In this document: one piece after another, positions 11,005-22,639 of the stretch
How positions within the stretch are numbered: position 1 is the stretch's first letter
Layout of the letters: each line of letters opens with the position of its first letter
Source: Calonectria ilicicola
Taxonomy: Eukaryota > Ascomycota > Sordariomycetes > Hypocreales > Nectriaceae
Length of the DNA stretch: 64,000 nt
Direction: 5' to 3'
NCBI GenBank assembly: GCA_020809705.1
Contig: CP085829.1
Coordinates: 6,510,001-6,574,000 of the forward strand
Notes under the pieces: generated by a model
What the model saw: only the letters and a program-made list of their open reading frames with translations
Told to the model about the DNA's origin: nothing
Databases searched by the model: none
Program-made: the position numbers and the translations under genes

Positions 11005-12357
11005 ATGAATCTGCTTAAACACATCTTCATGCAAACTTTGTTGCTGAGTTATTGTGCTCAAGCAGCCTTTCTTTATGTGGCGTCCGATAATGGTAACATT
11101 ACGACGCTCTCTTTAAAATCTTCGTCCGACATCTCATCATCTCCATTGGTTAATAACGGCTACTTTCCTGGTTCAGCTCCACCCAAGAATTACAGTATTT
11201 CCATTGTCTCTAGTATCAACACCCCTGCAAAGAGTCCGGCATGGCTCACCCTGAACTCTCAAAACAATGTTATTTATCTGACCGATGGGGTCACAGCAGG
11301 CAATGGAACGGTCAGCTCATTCCGCACTAGTTCCACTGGGTCTCTTGTGCAGCTAGATAGCGTCGAGTGTCTCATTGATGGAGCCCATGCCGCTTTCTAT
11401 GCGCATGGAAACGCGCTTGCGGTTGCCCATTACAGTGGAAGTGCTTTGCAAACATACAACATTACTTCAAATGGCGAGATGAGGCCTCTTCAGACTTTCA
11501 TGTATAACATGTCTGAGCCAGGACCCGTGACACGACGCCAAAGTGCACCTCATCCACATGAAGCCGTGGTTGATCCAACCGGACAGTATCTTTTGATGAT
11601 TGATTTGGGTGCAGATCTTGTGCGAATTTACTCCATCAACCAAGAAACTCATTTGCTAGAGGCCCGGGAACCACTTCAAGCCGCCTCCGGCTCAGGGCCC
11701 CGACATGGCGTTTTCACACAAGAGCCAATCCTCTCACTCGACAAGGACACTTTGAATTACGTTTTTTATCTCGCAGCTGAGATAGCCGGGACTGTTACGG
11801 CTTACAGCGTAACCTATTTACCTTCGGGACAGGGTCTTCAGTTTAATGAGCTTTCAAATGGAAATTATAGCACGCTGGCACCTGGTGTTGCTTTTCCAGC
11901 AATCACCAAAGCTGGAGGTCCTGGAGTATCGGCAGAACCTCGGCTCACTCCTGATGGAAATTTCTTGGTTGTAAGCAACCGACGCGACAAGTCGTTCTCG
12001 GGTACTGTTCAGCAATACCCGCCGAACGGAACATCCGACTCAATTGTAACATTCAGGGTTCGTCAGGACCTTGGTGGGTCTCTCGACTTCTTACAATCTG
12101 TCCCAGCTGGTGGAGCTGTTCCCAGAAGCTGGGCATTGAACGCGGCTGGTGATTTGGCGGCCGTAGCTTTAGAACTGAGCTCAAAGGTTGCAATTCTTGA
12201 GAGGGACCTAGATAGTGGTCTATTTCAAAAACAGGTTGCAGAAATTGAGGTTGAAGGAGAAATATTTGCTGTGGTTTGGGGCGAATGGATTCTCACTATT
12301 CGTGTTTATAAGAAATGCATCGGCCCACGAACTAATTCTTACAATCAATTTCACTAG
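11005..12357 (+). CDS. secreted lactonase-family seven-bladed beta-propeller
   Basis: Intronless ORF of 450 residues. An N-terminal signal peptide (MNLLKHIFMQTLLLSYCAQA/AFLYVA) is followed by repeats typical of the 6-phosphogluconolactonase / carboxy-cis,cis-muconate cyclase fold. Diagnostic segments include SPAWLTLN, HPHEAVVDPTGQYLLMIDLG and SAEPRLTPDGNFLVVSNR, plus the final blade AEIEVEGEIFAVVWG. About 25 residues after that blade (WILTIRVYKK...) are atypical and may reflect a missed last intron. The family hydrolyses or forms lactones, or opens muconolactone-type rings. The secreted form is common in fungi and rarely characterised. It is the last gene of the plus-strand run from 7.2 kb and converges on the MFS permease gene. 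Confidence 0.86.
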   Translation: MNLLKHIFMQTLLLSYCAQAAFLYVASDNGNITTLSLKSSSDISSSPLVNNGYFPGSAPPKNYSISIVSSINTPAKSPAWLTLNSQNNVIYLTDGVTAGNGTVSSFRTSSTGSLVQLDSVECLIDGAHAAFYAHGNALAVAHYSGSALQTYNITSNGEMRPLQTFMYNMSEPGPVTRRQSAPHPHEAVVDPTGQYLLMIDLGADLVRIYSINQETHLLEAREPLQAASGSGPRHGVFTQEPILSLDKDTLNYVFYLAAEIAGTVTAYSVTYLPSGQGLQFNELSNGNYSTLAPGVAFPAITKAGGPGVSAEPRLTPDGNFLVVSNRRDKSFSGTVQQYPPNGTSDSIVTFRVRQDLGGSLDFLQSVPAGGAVPRSWALNAAGDLAAVALELSSKVAILERDLDSGLFQKQVAEIEVEGEIFAVVWGEWILTIRVYKKCIGPRTNSYNQFH

Positions 12358-12910
12358 TGAATGATAGGAAACAACACAAAGGCCGTACATTTCTTCTTAT
12401 TTGTATATTGATAACCACGATTTATATTGGCGTCTTAGATACGCCTTTATTTATAGAAGGATTGATATGATCAATTTTAGCTCAAGGACTCCCTTACCTA
12501 CACTAGCATGACCGCGATGAGTTGATGAGTGATTATTTGCTAAATTTACTACCACTAATCTTTGACTTATTTCTTCTCAGAGTTGGAAGAGCCGCGAAAA
12601 GTGGTAAGAAAATTCCTGATCCTAATCGTTTTGCTCTTTCTTCTGTATACATCATTCGATTCATCATGCGGATGCAGTTTTCACATGAGAGAACCATAAG
12701 TATAATTACACAAGAACTAGGTATATAAATTATAATGACAGACAGATTGATTTGAAAACTAAAAAAGGAATGCGCCATGTGCTACTGTTATAGACAATTA
12801 TGGGATCGTTTGGATACCAAATCTTGTTATCCAATTCTGTCCCTGTATAACATCTTGGAGAAACCTGGTTGTGTGCTAAGTACACTCGTAGAAAATTCGA
12901 TCTTGTGATA
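12358..12910. other. convergent intergenic spacer
   Basis: 553 bases between the 3' ends of the lactonase and permease genes. No gene or repeat seen. Confidence 0.6.
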
Positions 12911-14572
12911 CTAACTAATTTGCGTTGATTCTGGTACAGTCTCTTCATGCACAACCTCCACGCTCTTCTTGGCAGCTTCCTCATCACATGTAATCATCTT
13001 CCCACCGACACCCCCAAAGAGCAAATCCATCTGATCAATCCTCAGTCCCTTGGTCTCAGGAATGTAGAAGAATCCATAAATGGCAGAAACTATAAGAATG
13101 GTACCAAAGAACACATAAATTCCATACCCCATTGAGGTGAACATGCTTGGAAGCGACTTTGTAACAACGAACGACCATAGCCATACGTTCAATGATGCGA
13201 AAGGCCCACCCACACTTCTCAAGCTTGGAGGAAAGACCTCAGATGCAATGAGTAATGGTAATGCATTTGCACCGAATGACCAAGTGAACCCAAAAAGCAT
13301 AATAGCAGCAGTAGCTCCCTTGCCTGCTGCGGCATCAGCGTGGGTTTGGTTTGCCCCAGACGTAGGGTACGCGATGGCAATATAAGCTGCAAGGTAGTAC
13401 TGGCAAACACCGCAGCACACGCAGGAGATGATCCAGGGCCACTTTCGCCCAGCCATGTCGATAAAAAGAGAGAAATAAACAATGGATGCAACCGATTCGA
13501 TCAAACCGTAAATTCCGGTCCAAAGGGTAGTATTGGTAAGTCCAATGGAAGTAAAGATGGTGGGCGAGTAGTAGTTTATCGCCACTGCTCCACACCACGG
13601 CTGTAGCAAGCACATCATGGCCACCAAAGCGAAGCGATTGCGCACCCCCCTTGAAGCTGCTTCTTTCATGGCACCTGAAAGATATCCAAAGAGAGTCGAC
13701 CGCCGATTTTCATCAACGGCAAGTCCTCGTTCGATCTCAATCTGTTCTCGTATAAACCCTACTTCTTCTAGAATATAATGATGCGAGGCAGGTAAATTGC
13801 GGATATATGAATAAGCTAGAAGTGCCTCATCGTCTCTTCCTCGTTTTAAAAGCCAAGTTGGCGATTCTTTGAGCATGGGAATACAAAGGACGATAATGCA
13901 AGTGGGTATGAGCTGGACAGCCATAGGGATGCGCCAAGCTACTGACTGGTCGGTGTTCATATTTTGCTTTATACCATAATTGATCCAAAACCCTATAAGG
14001 GAACCGGCTTGGTAAAATGTTTCGAAAAAGCCTGTCATTCGCCCTCGAATAGCCGGGGGCGAGAGTTCGGAGATGTAGGTTGGGGTCACTGCCACACAGC
14101 CACCCATCCCTAGACCGCTGAGAATGCGCCCAGCGTACATCAGACCCACGGATCCATTAGTGCCTGTACTTATGATGGCACCAGCAATGAAAACAACACA
14201 CGACAGAAGCAGTGCCATTTTCCTGCCAAGGAGCTCAAGTGAGAAGAACATGATCAAAGCGCCAAAGAACCCGCCTATTGAATAGAAGCTGGTAATGTTG
14301 CCGGTTATTTCGTCCAGCTCATGCTTCGACATGTGGTCTAATCCAAAGTCTCTTTTAAAGCTGGACTGCGTTATTGTGGTACCGATGAAGGAGGTGTCAT
14401 AGCCGAAAGATGGAACCCCCATTGAGATGATGCAAGCCGACGCATAGACTTTCCAGTTATACTATAGTTACTAGCATTAGACACATCATGCCAGACTCAT
14501 GATTTGATGCGAGGAACATACAACTTCGGGAGGCGTCGGCCTATCCTCTGTCGCACCTGCAAACGCCTTCAT
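12911..14572 (-). CDS. MFS sugar/quinate-type permease
   Basis: Two exons, 14572-14522 (MKAFAGATEDRPTPPEV) and 14461-12911, joined in phase by a 60-nt intron (gtatgt...tatag), giving 533 residues. Twelve transmembrane segments are expected. Sugar-porter signatures are present: LLGRKMALL after TM2, GRILSGLGMGG and SELSPPAIRGR, LKESPTWLLKRGR before the central loop, DMAGRKW in the second half, and YIPETKGL at the C-terminus. The N-terminal NWKVYASACIIS.GVPSFGYD layout is that of fungal quinate permease (QutD-like) and general hexose relatives. The substrate is probably a polyol or hydroxy-acid. It is transcribed divergently from the RraA-like gene across 788 bp, which suggests it imports the substrate of the catabolic enzymes that follow. 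Confidence 0.9.
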
Positions 14573-15360
14573 CCCGAAAAAGCGACAAGACTTTGCGGAA
14601 ATGGTGATATGGATTTTGGTGTTTCTGTTTGGAATATCACAGATATGATCTTATTGAAATAATCAGACGAAGAAGGAGATGGAGCTCTTATACATTATTG
14701 TTCACACATCTTGACCCAGGACTTTCAGGTTCAGAAGTGACCACCTGCATCAATATCTCGGCCCTCCGAGATGTGTGAACAGTGTCGGAAAAGATGAATG
14801 CTTACCTGAAAAATCTAATTGGATACTTTCAAGCCGTACTGTCAGAATCAAGGCCAGCTTCCTCATTAGTAGGCCCCACATGATACGAGGAACATTCAAT
14901 TAGGTCAATCTACGAACTGCCGATGGTCAAGACAGCATCACCTCCGCTTTTCCACCAGGGTGGGATTTCCCGCCATTCCCCCGCATTTAATGTGTAGGTA
15001 GACAATTCTCCCCACAAACCTGGGGTACTTGGGTGCATACAGGTCACAAGTCTCCGGATCCGGTTTAATTGACTCGAAGCAACAGATTTAACGGATCCGT
15101 ATCTCAGCGGCTGAATTTATCCAGCTTGAATTTTCATGTGTTACGATTTAACCATAGGGAGTATTTAATTTATGCAGAAGGGGAAACTCGGCCTCAGTTG
15201 GCCTTTGAAGATTTTGAGCGCTATTTGCGCAGGCTTAGCTATTGGCTATAAATGAAATTCATTTGTGATTGATGAAGTTTCACGGAAAGCTTGAATGTAC
15301 CATTTGGCCGAGTTTCATCCACCAATCGTTATTATTTTGCACTGATATTGGCCATTTGAA
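14573..15360. promoter_or_regulatory. divergent promoter region, permease / RraA-like gene
   Basis: 788 bases between two divergent starts. No ORF of note and no operator that I can recognise. Confidence 0.5.
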
Positions 15361-16257
15361 ATGGCAACAACCATGCTTTCTCAGCAGTTTGAGGCCATCG
15401 CAAAATATTCAGCATGTGATGTACGTATAGCTCATTCTTACGCCTTGAGGACATGTTTACCAAAGTAAAATCTTAGATCGCAGATGCACTTCTCAAATTA
15501 GATGTTCCTGGAGCTGGTTTTCTTCCTGATATTGGTACGTCATAGAATTTATCTAGAGCTAATTAGCTGATACCGCCAGTTCCTTTGAACACCGAAGATA
15601 AAATAATCGCCCCAGCAACCACAGTTCTATTTGTGCAAAAGAACAGCGGCTCCTTCCCATTGTCCACAGATTCTGCTAAGGTTGATCAAACCACTGGCAA
15701 TATCCTACCAGAAGCCTCCTATATCCCTAATGGGTGTATTTACTCTGACCTCGTCACACCCGGGACGATTGTCGTTCTCAGCCAGCCTAAAGGAACCCAA
15801 ACGGCAATTATGGGTGGTATAATGGTTACTAGAATGAGTAAGCTAGGTGCAAAGGGTGTCTTGGTAGATGGTCGAGTGAGAGATGTTAAATATCTCAAGG
15901 AGGAATTGAGTTTCCCAATCTGGTGCAAGTCAACTAGCATCGTGGCCACGAAGGGACAATGCAAAGCCCATGCCATAAATGTGCCCATACAAATTGGGAA
16001 CACATGGGTGAAAAAGGTACGACCTAACCTTTCACATTGATATTAATTCTATTTGAGGCTATACCTTGATTAAATGACATCCTTTTTATATTTAGAACGA
16101 TCTTATTATGCTCGATCCGTCGGAAAATGGCGCGGTATGCATACCGGAAGACACGCTAGATGACGTATTGAAGATACTACCGAAGATGGTCGAGGAAGAT
16201 GCGGTTATCCTGGATGATGTCTTGAAAGGTGAAAAGGTGCAGAGGATGGTTATATAA
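15361..16257 (+). CDS. RraA-like aldolase (HMG/CHA aldolase family)
   Basis: Four exons, 15361-15420, 15477-15534, 15580-16016 and 16096-16257, all in phase, giving 238 residues; the second intron is only 45 nt. The family fold is recognised from CDIADALLKLDVPGAGFLPDI at the N-terminus, GGIMVTRMSKLGAKGV, and the active-site segment LVDGRVRD (G-x-x-x-DGxxRD, with Arg and Asp for oxyanion and metal binding). The C-terminal exon (NDLIMLDPSENGAVCIPED) matches the 'GDxVxxDxxGVvxiP' motif. In bacteria such proteins are 4-hydroxy-4-methyl-2-oxoglutarate / 4-carboxy-4-hydroxy-2-oxoadipate aldolases, releasing pyruvate from tertiary hydroxy-acids in the 4,5-cleavage routes of gallate and protocatechuate. 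The precise substrate here is not known. The neighbouring permease and other aldolase support a catabolic role. Confidence 0.9.
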
Positions 16258-16865
16258 ACACTGCCAGAAACCACCGCAGAGATAATTAAACATAGGCCTT
16301 CGATTCCAAGAATTTCTCGATTTTCATTATGATCATAATATTAAATTGCAATCATAATAATGAAGTAACGAAAAATATCCAGAAGGAAGAGCCTTCGGGA
16401 TTGACCAGGTTCCTTGTATTATGCATATTCTTGGCTACATATAGAAACATCGTTCAACGAAGCTCTTGCGAAGTTTGGCTCTGTTGCCCATTTGGGCATA
16501 TCACGATTCGTCTTGAAAGCTTAGTCGCTGGGTGTGCGCAAGAGTTGAAATCTTTTCACATCAAGCGTCAAGAAACTGAAGGTTTGGAACCCTTTGGGTC
16601 TTGGTCACTATCAAAGGCTGGGTATGAGCCGTATTGTATGCATCTCACTGTTCTGAGCCTCGCGGCAATATCTACTGTTTCCTTCCCGCAAGAACAGGCG
16701 CCCTTTAAAAAAAAGGCTAGATTGAATACTAATCAAACATCATTCAACTTGAGATGGCATTTCGATGGCCACTGAAAATTGACTTCGCAAGTATGGCCAA
16801 TAAAATCACATACTGATCTCCTCTTAATATACTATTCAAAATTAGATAGAGCTATGAATATTCCT
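16258..16865. other. convergent intergenic spacer
   Basis: 608 bases between the RraA-like gene and the class II aldolase gene. A 148-residue open frame (16329-16775) has no recognisable features and no plausible start context; I do not call it a gene. Confidence 0.5.
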
Positions 16866-17838
16866 TCATTTCAGAAAGCTACCATTCGTCTTGGCCAGTT
16901 GTTCATCATAGTATGGTTGGAAACTAAGCCACCCTTTCTCAGGTCCACCAACATGCTGATAAGTAAATGCCGCTTCTTCCTCCGGAATAATTATTTTACT
17001 ATGTCCGCTACCATTTTCAGCAGCATCAACAAGGAGCTGCGCGTGGCACGTCTTGTCCAAACTGATGAACCAGAATGCCGCCTCATCGACGCTCTGACCA
17101 ACCTATGTAGTCGAATAATCAGATTCATCTCTTCAATGACGAAGAAATATTTACTTACAGTAATGAGACCGTGATTTTGCAGAATGGCAGCTTTGCCATT
17201 GCCCAAGGCTTTGGCAATTCTCTTTCCTTCTTCCCGATCAAGGACAACGCCCCCGAACTGCCTGTATACGGCGTGGCTCTTGTAAAAGCGCAGCGAATCT
17301 TGTGTAATCATATCAAGCTCTCTCCCAAAGGCACTAAAGGCTTTACCATGTACAGAATGCGCATGGCAAGCGGCATGGACGTCTGGGCGCGCTTTGTGAA
17401 TTTCTGAATGGATCGCGAAAGCGGCTGCATTGATTGGCTCATCACCCTCGACTACCTCACCATTTTCATTAACGAGAATCAAGTCGGAAACCGAAATCTG
17501 AGAAAAGTGCATTGACAGTGGATTAAGCCCTTTGGAAAAAAAATTAACAATGCCAGTCTAGGTCTCAATCTATGGCTGGGGAGCATACAAAAGTGATCCG
17601 TCAGCACAGGGTCACGGACGGAAATGTGGCCGGCAACCCCCTCATCAAACCCCCGATCGGCAAAAACACGAAAGACAGCCGCGAGATGCTGCTTCCTATA
17701 CACTCTCTCCTCGATGAGTGTGTCGAATTTAGGGTAGCTGCGGATTTTGAGCTTTTTGCCACTCTTCGTTTGACCGAGAGCACCAGAAGCGACATTGGTG
17801 GCGTCTTCGTGGGCAAGAACAGTAGCGGCAGGACTCAT
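16866..17838 (-). CDS. class II aldolase/adducin-domain protein
   Basis: Three exons, 17838-17589, 17529-17159 and 17102-16866, in phase, giving 285 residues. The first junction makes LTDHF-W-LNPLSMHFSQI and the second NHGLIT-VGQSVDEAAFWF, both matching the family. Zinc ligands are visible as HAHSVHGKAF (H-x-H) and the NHGL histidine. The GHISVRDP segment near residues 70-77 is the usual substrate-phosphate/carboxylate region. Members cleave or decarboxylate aldol adducts such as fuculose- or ribulose-phosphate and 3-oxo acids. Fungal versions without a phosphate-binding lysine pocket often sit in sugar-acid or aromatic catabolic clusters. It is divergent from the FAH-family gene, with 508 bp between starts. 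The substrate is unknown. Confidence 0.9.
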
Positions 17839-18346
17839 TGCGAGATCGAAAGAGAGAAAAGAGGGGAAGTTTTGAATAAAAGCAGATAAATTCGATTGGA
17901 TTGAGGTGAAATTTGATGCCCAAGCTGTAATAGCCTATTTTCAACGGATCTACGCAGGTCTTCCTTGTGATATTGATAAAAAATGCTTATAGAACAGGAG
18001 GTTGTTGTTTTTCGGTGGCGGCCGTCTCGAGAGCATTCGAATGAAGCTCCGTCGGATATGAACACCAATGACGTCGGAAAAGTCGTACAAACAACCCTGC
18101 TTATCAATTCTTCCGAAACGCCGCGGTTAAACTCATGACTAAGGTAGGAGGGGCTTATTTTCCTATTCGGGATTTCGCGGCATTGCGGAGAACTTGAATT
18201 TACGCTGACTTTATGTGAGGCTGTAGGCAAGCTAGCTTGGTATTAAAAGCTACGAAATGTCGTCTTCGATAAACAGGAGCGTGGGAAATTAACTATCATT
18301 ATTTACAATTGAATCAAAATTATAAAATATTCGACTTCTTTTTAAG
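17839..18346. promoter_or_regulatory. divergent promoter region, class II aldolase / FAH-family gene
   Basis: 508 bases between divergent starts. A minus-strand frame at 17835-18230 overlaps it but has no recognisable content. A TATA-like tataaaatat lies at 18320-18330, about 20-25 bp before the FAH-family ATG. Confidence 0.5.
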
Positions 18347-19383
18347 ATGGCAACTCCGAGATTTGAACGTTTGATACGCTTCTCCGATCCATTGGGAAAC
18401 GTTCACTATGGGGAGGTCCCAAGTAGCCACCCTTGGAACGAACCATTAGTTGGAATCGCAGTACCTGTGTACAAAGGTGACTCACCTTGGGACGAGGAGT
18501 TGAAACTTAGTGGCGATACAGCGGAGGTGAAAGAAGTTCTTAGCCCACTGTCGGACGTTCCTTTTATATATGGGGTTGGCTTGAACTACAGAAGACATGC
18601 TGAGGAAGCCGGTGTATGCATTTACCATCCTCGTTCTGACTTCCATTTGAGTTGCTGATTTATTTCTACTGCAGGCTCCGATCCCACGCTATCCAAAGAC
18701 GTTTGTCAAATATTCCGGTAAGAGAGAAATGGCCGATTGAGATTCCTATTGGATCACGTCATTTACATTTAAAAGATGCATTGGCCGGCCCGTATGAGGA
18801 TGTCCCTGTTCATCCAGCAGCAACTGAGGTTGACTACGAGGTTTGTAATATGCGTCTCCCAAACAGCTCTTTCTAATTATTGGCACTCTAGGACGAGCTT
18901 GTTTTCATCATGGGGAAGGATGTCAAGAATGTCGCAGCTGGAACCAACGTTCTCGATTGCGTGTTGGCATACACCATTGGCAATGATCTTTCGAGTCGAT
19001 TTTGGCAAGACCCTAACCGAGGCGGGAACCAGTCAAACTACGCAAAGTCATTCGACAAATTTGCGCCACTGGGCCCTGTACTTGTTTCATCCAAGGTCAT
19101 TTCCGATCCCGCGAAGTTGATACTTCGTACACATGTAAATGGGGAGAAGAGGCAGGAGTCTGGCATTGATGATTTGATTTTTAGCATTTCCGACATTATT
19201 CACTACCTGAGTCAAGGAAGAACCCTGAGAAAGGGAGCAGTTATCATGACAGGAACTCCATCTGGCGTTGGCTCTTTTCAGAAGGATGGGCCCAAATTCT
19301 TAAAGAATGGGGATGTGGTGGAGATCGAGATCGAAGACCTCGGAAGAATCAAGAATAAAATGGTATTCGAAACCGCAGCTTAG
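18347..19383 (+). CDS. fumarylacetoacetate hydrolase (FAH) family enzyme
   Basis: Four exons, 18347-18613, 18675-18717 (43 nt), 18776-18840 and 18892-19383, all in phase, giving 288 residues. Family landmarks in order: YGVGLNYRRHAEEAG, FVKYSDALAGPYED, the metal-binding DYEDELVFIMGKD, NDLSSRFWQDP, and MTGTPSGVG near the end. This size and motif set is the FAHD1 / 2-hydroxyhepta-2,4-diene-1,7-dioate isomerase type, which hydrolyses or decarboxylates C-C bonds of beta-dicarbonyl acids such as acylpyruvates and oxaloacetate, with Mg. The N-terminal SH3-like domain of true FAH is absent. It fits a ring-cleavage or sugar-acid pathway together with the two aldolases, but the substrate is inferred only from context. 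Confidence 0.92.
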
Positions 19384-19446
19384 AAGTTTTTCTGGCATAG
19401 CTGCAGACCTTAGAATTCAATATCTATGGATTCCATCACAGAACGA

Positions 19447-19549
19447 GGTGATTTGGCCGAGTGGTTAAGGCGCTGTGTTTAGGTTTAGGTTCTAAACCAA
19501 TAACGATCCGCAGTGGGAAACCGCGCAGGTTCGAACCCTGCAGTCACCA
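19447..19549 (+). tRNA. tRNA-Leu (UAG), with intron
   Basis: Acceptor stem GGTGATT pairs with AGTCACC (one G-U pair), followed by discriminator A. The D-arm GGCCGAGTGGTTAAGGC is typical of Leu. Anticodon stem CTGTG/CGCAG closes a loop with anticodon TAG. About 24 nt of intron (tttaggttctaaacc...) follow position 37, and the intron's ctaaac is complementary to the anticodon region. A class II variable arm (tgggaaacc) and T-arm GCAGG-TTCGAAC-CCTGC complete it. CCA is not encoded. The gene ends just before a T-rich pol III-like region. Confidence 0.93.
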
Positions 19550-20181
19550 TTAGTCTTTGACAAAATTCATTTTTTGCTGTCGTGTAGACTTTTTCTGGCG
19601 TTGACTTGCTTGGCTGGGCTTTGCAGTTGGGCCGGAGTCGGTTTCATATTTGGACTTGGATAAGGTTTGTTGGAGGACCCAATCGACAAGCAGGTTGAAA
19701 ACCCTGGGGAAAGTTTTACCTGAATCAAAGCGTACATATAGGGTGCAGGCTCGCTACTACTTTTTCTCTTTTTCGTTTTCTATTCGGTTTCTTTTTTCTT
19801 TTCTTTTTTTATGAGTACTGATGATATCTTGCTTAGTTTCGTGACCGAGTTATGGCGACCCCTCTGATGAGTGGGGAAGTTGCACCTGGCAATTCCCATA
19901 ATACTACAAATGCATTTCCAGAATTCGCTTAAAATCTACTACTGGATGATTGCAATTGAAATGCAAATTTGAGAAAAAGAACCAATATCTTTCGGATAAT
20001 GACCACCGTAATTTTTCGTTGATATGTGAAATGAAATGCAGCAACATAATGAGTGATTCAATATCTGAAAACCAAATTCACCTTCTTCATGGTCGAGAAT
20101 AGTCAAAAGTAAAAACAAATCTGACTTAGGATCCTACTGTATCTACATTCTGCTCCCACCGGAACAAAACAGACTCCCACC
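19550..20181. other. intergenic
   Basis: 632 bases with a pyrimidine-rich run (about 19760-19812, ctttttctctttttcg...ttttctttttt) that could terminate pol III transcription of the tRNA. No gene seen. Confidence 0.55.
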
Positions 20182-21553
20182 TCAATATGGAATGATCCCA
20201 GCCAACTGCTTGCCGCGTTCGGATAGTATCGGCTCTTGAGCGGGCTTTTTCAAAGCTTTGTCATGAGAGAGATGATCTTCAGGTGGAAAGCGAGATTTCG
20301 TCCGGAAACTGGCTGGATCGTGAGTAGTATTTTGTCCTTTCGCAAAGCAATCAAGAAGCAATTCCTTAGCTTCCTTTGGGACTAAAGAAGCGGGCTTATA
20401 GCACACATCTTCACGACATCATTAGCTTCAGTTTTCCGAATGATCTTGAGCTACCGATATGAAGGAAATGATATTTCCGTGAACGGTAAGGTCGAACTTA
20501 CAAGCAGCAAATCGGGGGTTGGTTGACGAAGGGGGAGCCCCATAGTGTACAGTCCTCTGATAAATATTAGCATTTTTTACTCTCATTTGTATTTAATCGC
20601 CTACTGAATCCCAAAGCAATAGATCACCGGGCTGGGCGCAAACTTTGACCCACTTGCATCCCTTAGATATGAGCCATTGGCACATTTCTTCGTCAACAAG
20701 CTGCCAAGCTCGGGTGTTCCAACCGTCTTTTCCCTTCTTATGGTCAAAGTGCTCCCAGAGCTCAGAGTAAAAAGCGCTGGAGCCATCAAGTACCATGAGC
20801 CCACCATCTTCAGGGCCGTTAGGAAGAAGGTTTACAATGCCTTGAGCACAATCAAACTCGGTACGAAGAGGAGATTGATCGACATGAGACCAGGGCGCAA
20901 AGATAGCGTCGGTTTTCGGACGCTCCTCATCTGGAATGGAGAGATTCAAGCCATCTAAAGACATATGTCAGCTACTCGTGCCCTGAACTATATATGTTGG
21001 CCGTTCACGATCGCTAGTGGCTAGGGGCTTTTGCGAAAGAAAACTCACCAAACGAAACAAGCAGTTGATTTGTTTCCCACACTTTCTCAAACTTTTCAAT
21101 AAGCCCAGGCTCAGACTTAAGATCCCAAACAAACTGTTCATGAGCGATGCCATAACTTAGGCCGACATCAGTACAAACCCGGTAAATTTAGAAAGAAATA
21201 CCCACCTATAGTATAAGCCACCACGGGTGTGCCAAGGGAGGTAGCATGCCTTTCTAGTAGATAAATCATTGCGATCAAAGCCAGGGCCCCAATTCTCGAG
21301 CCACTTATAACCCTCATCTGCGTAGTGGAGGGCCTTCTCTTTGGGAATCGCTGCTAGAACCACAGTCCAACCTTTGGTGCGGAACTCGTTCAACCAAATT
21401 GGAACCTAGAGTGTCAATGTTAACTTGACAGGATTTTCTTCGTACATATTTGCGCCGCTATGCGTAGTGATCTTTCTGCCTGGTGGTGCGATGGGTGATG
21501 TGTAGACATACATTCTTGATCGGCGTCTGCTTGGAAGTTTGTTGGGAAGGCAT
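20182..21553 (-). CDS. phytanoyl-CoA dioxygenase-like Fe(II)/2-oxoglutarate oxygenase
   Basis: Six exons: 21553-21512, 21405-21206, 21155-21049, 20954-20605, 20556-20502 and 20408-20182, all in phase, giving 326 residues; introns are 106, 50, 94, 48 and 93 nt. The iron-binding facial triad is visible as HVDQSP (H-x-D, in exon 4) and the distal His in RTVHYG (start of exon 5), with the 2-oxoglutarate-binding Arg likely in NPRFA. Flanking motifs PNGPEDGGLMVLDGS and GDLLLWDS are typical of the PhyH group. Fungal members hydroxylate or oxidise diverse small acids and secondary metabolites. It shares a 600-bp divergent promoter region with the interrupted dehydrogenase gene. The substrate is unknown. 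Confidence 0.9.
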
Positions 21554-22153
21554 TGTGATGGCCATGGCGAATGGATTTTAGAGATAGATACTGTGTAGAG
21601 TCTTATTTTTAATAATGATATCAAGCTATTGGCGATATCAGTAAAATAACCAGCAGATCTCCTAAGCGACGCTTCAAACCAATAGTCTTGCATCCTTTTT
21701 ATCATCACAGGTTCCCCATCATCACACTACTCAACCCCAAATTCCATTTCACTCTTGGTAACGTTAGCCACCATCTGCGAGCGGTTTGAGTGCGGAAGTA
21801 ATTAGATAGTCTTAGTTTCGCCGCGGACATTTTTATTTTATCCGGTCGCGGAGAATCATCCTGGACACCAGTGGTTGAAGGGCCTTGAGCTTGCACTCGC
21901 CTTCAGCGATAATAGTAATTTTGATTCGACTGCATTCATGCAGGCGCACCAAATCTCCTCAAACATTCAGCATGAAACTAAGCAATTCTGTTAAGAGATA
22001 TGCATACAATCTCGGTTAAACTAATCGGAGTTCATTGTCTTTGAGGGATATGCATGACCCAATCTTATAAAACGATGCGACAGTCTCATGGCTCATACTT
22101 GACCACTGTATCTGATCCTCCCAAAAATCCAGAATCAAGAAATTAATCACATC
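21554..22153. promoter_or_regulatory. divergent promoter region, PhyH-type / dehydrogenase gene
   Basis: 600 bases between divergent starts. Short ORFs only; no recognisable operator. Confidence 0.5.
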
Positions 22154-22247
22154 ATGTCACCCACCGAGAAAGTAGCCATTATCTCAATTGGTGAGATGGG
22201 AATGGGCATCGCAAAGCTCCTGTCCGCTCATGGCTACACAGTTCTAA

Positions 22248-22252
22248 CTAAC
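22248..22252. repeat. target-site duplication CTAAC, left copy
   Basis: CTAAC precedes the left LTR and is repeated at 29924-29928 directly after the right LTR. Confidence 0.92.
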
Positions 22253-22639
22253 TGTAACGGTCTGGTCAATTCCCAACTTGATGAACCAATCAGAACGAAG
22301 GGTTTATTATTGGCAGAGTGGTTAGGTGTGTTATAATAAATAGAGCAATGAAAGTATTATATTAGGTAATTGTCAATCGTAATTAAAATAACCAAGTTAT
22401 ATTAAAAGCTGGTTAGTATTAGCTATAAGGGCGGATTCTAACCTATTTATATACTTTTAAGCTTAATATATAATTATTAAATATTATAATAATTATCTTA
22501 ATAATTATAATAATAATTATAATAATTATGTTCTAATTGTAATAGTGATTATATATATATAGTGATTATAGTTTAGATAGGTAGATCTATCCTTATTTTA
22601 CTAAGTCTGACTGCCCTTATTATAGTATAAATTATAATA
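22253..22639 (-). repeat. left LTR (3' LTR in element orientation)
   Basis: 387 bp beginning TGTAACGGTCTGG. It aligns base for base with 29537-29923, the differences being transitions. Its outer 75-80 bp (22253-22330) are nearly unmutated, while the inner part is A/T-rich. Confidence 0.92.

Noticed and set aside
16329..16775. 148-codon ORF between the two aldolase genes
   Set aside because: Poor start context, unremarkable composition, no family seen.
22329..22639. Shorter 311-bp LTR with TGTTATAA start
   Set aside because: It left no target-site duplication. Extending the alignment outward gave 387-bp LTRs and the perfect CTAAC duplication.
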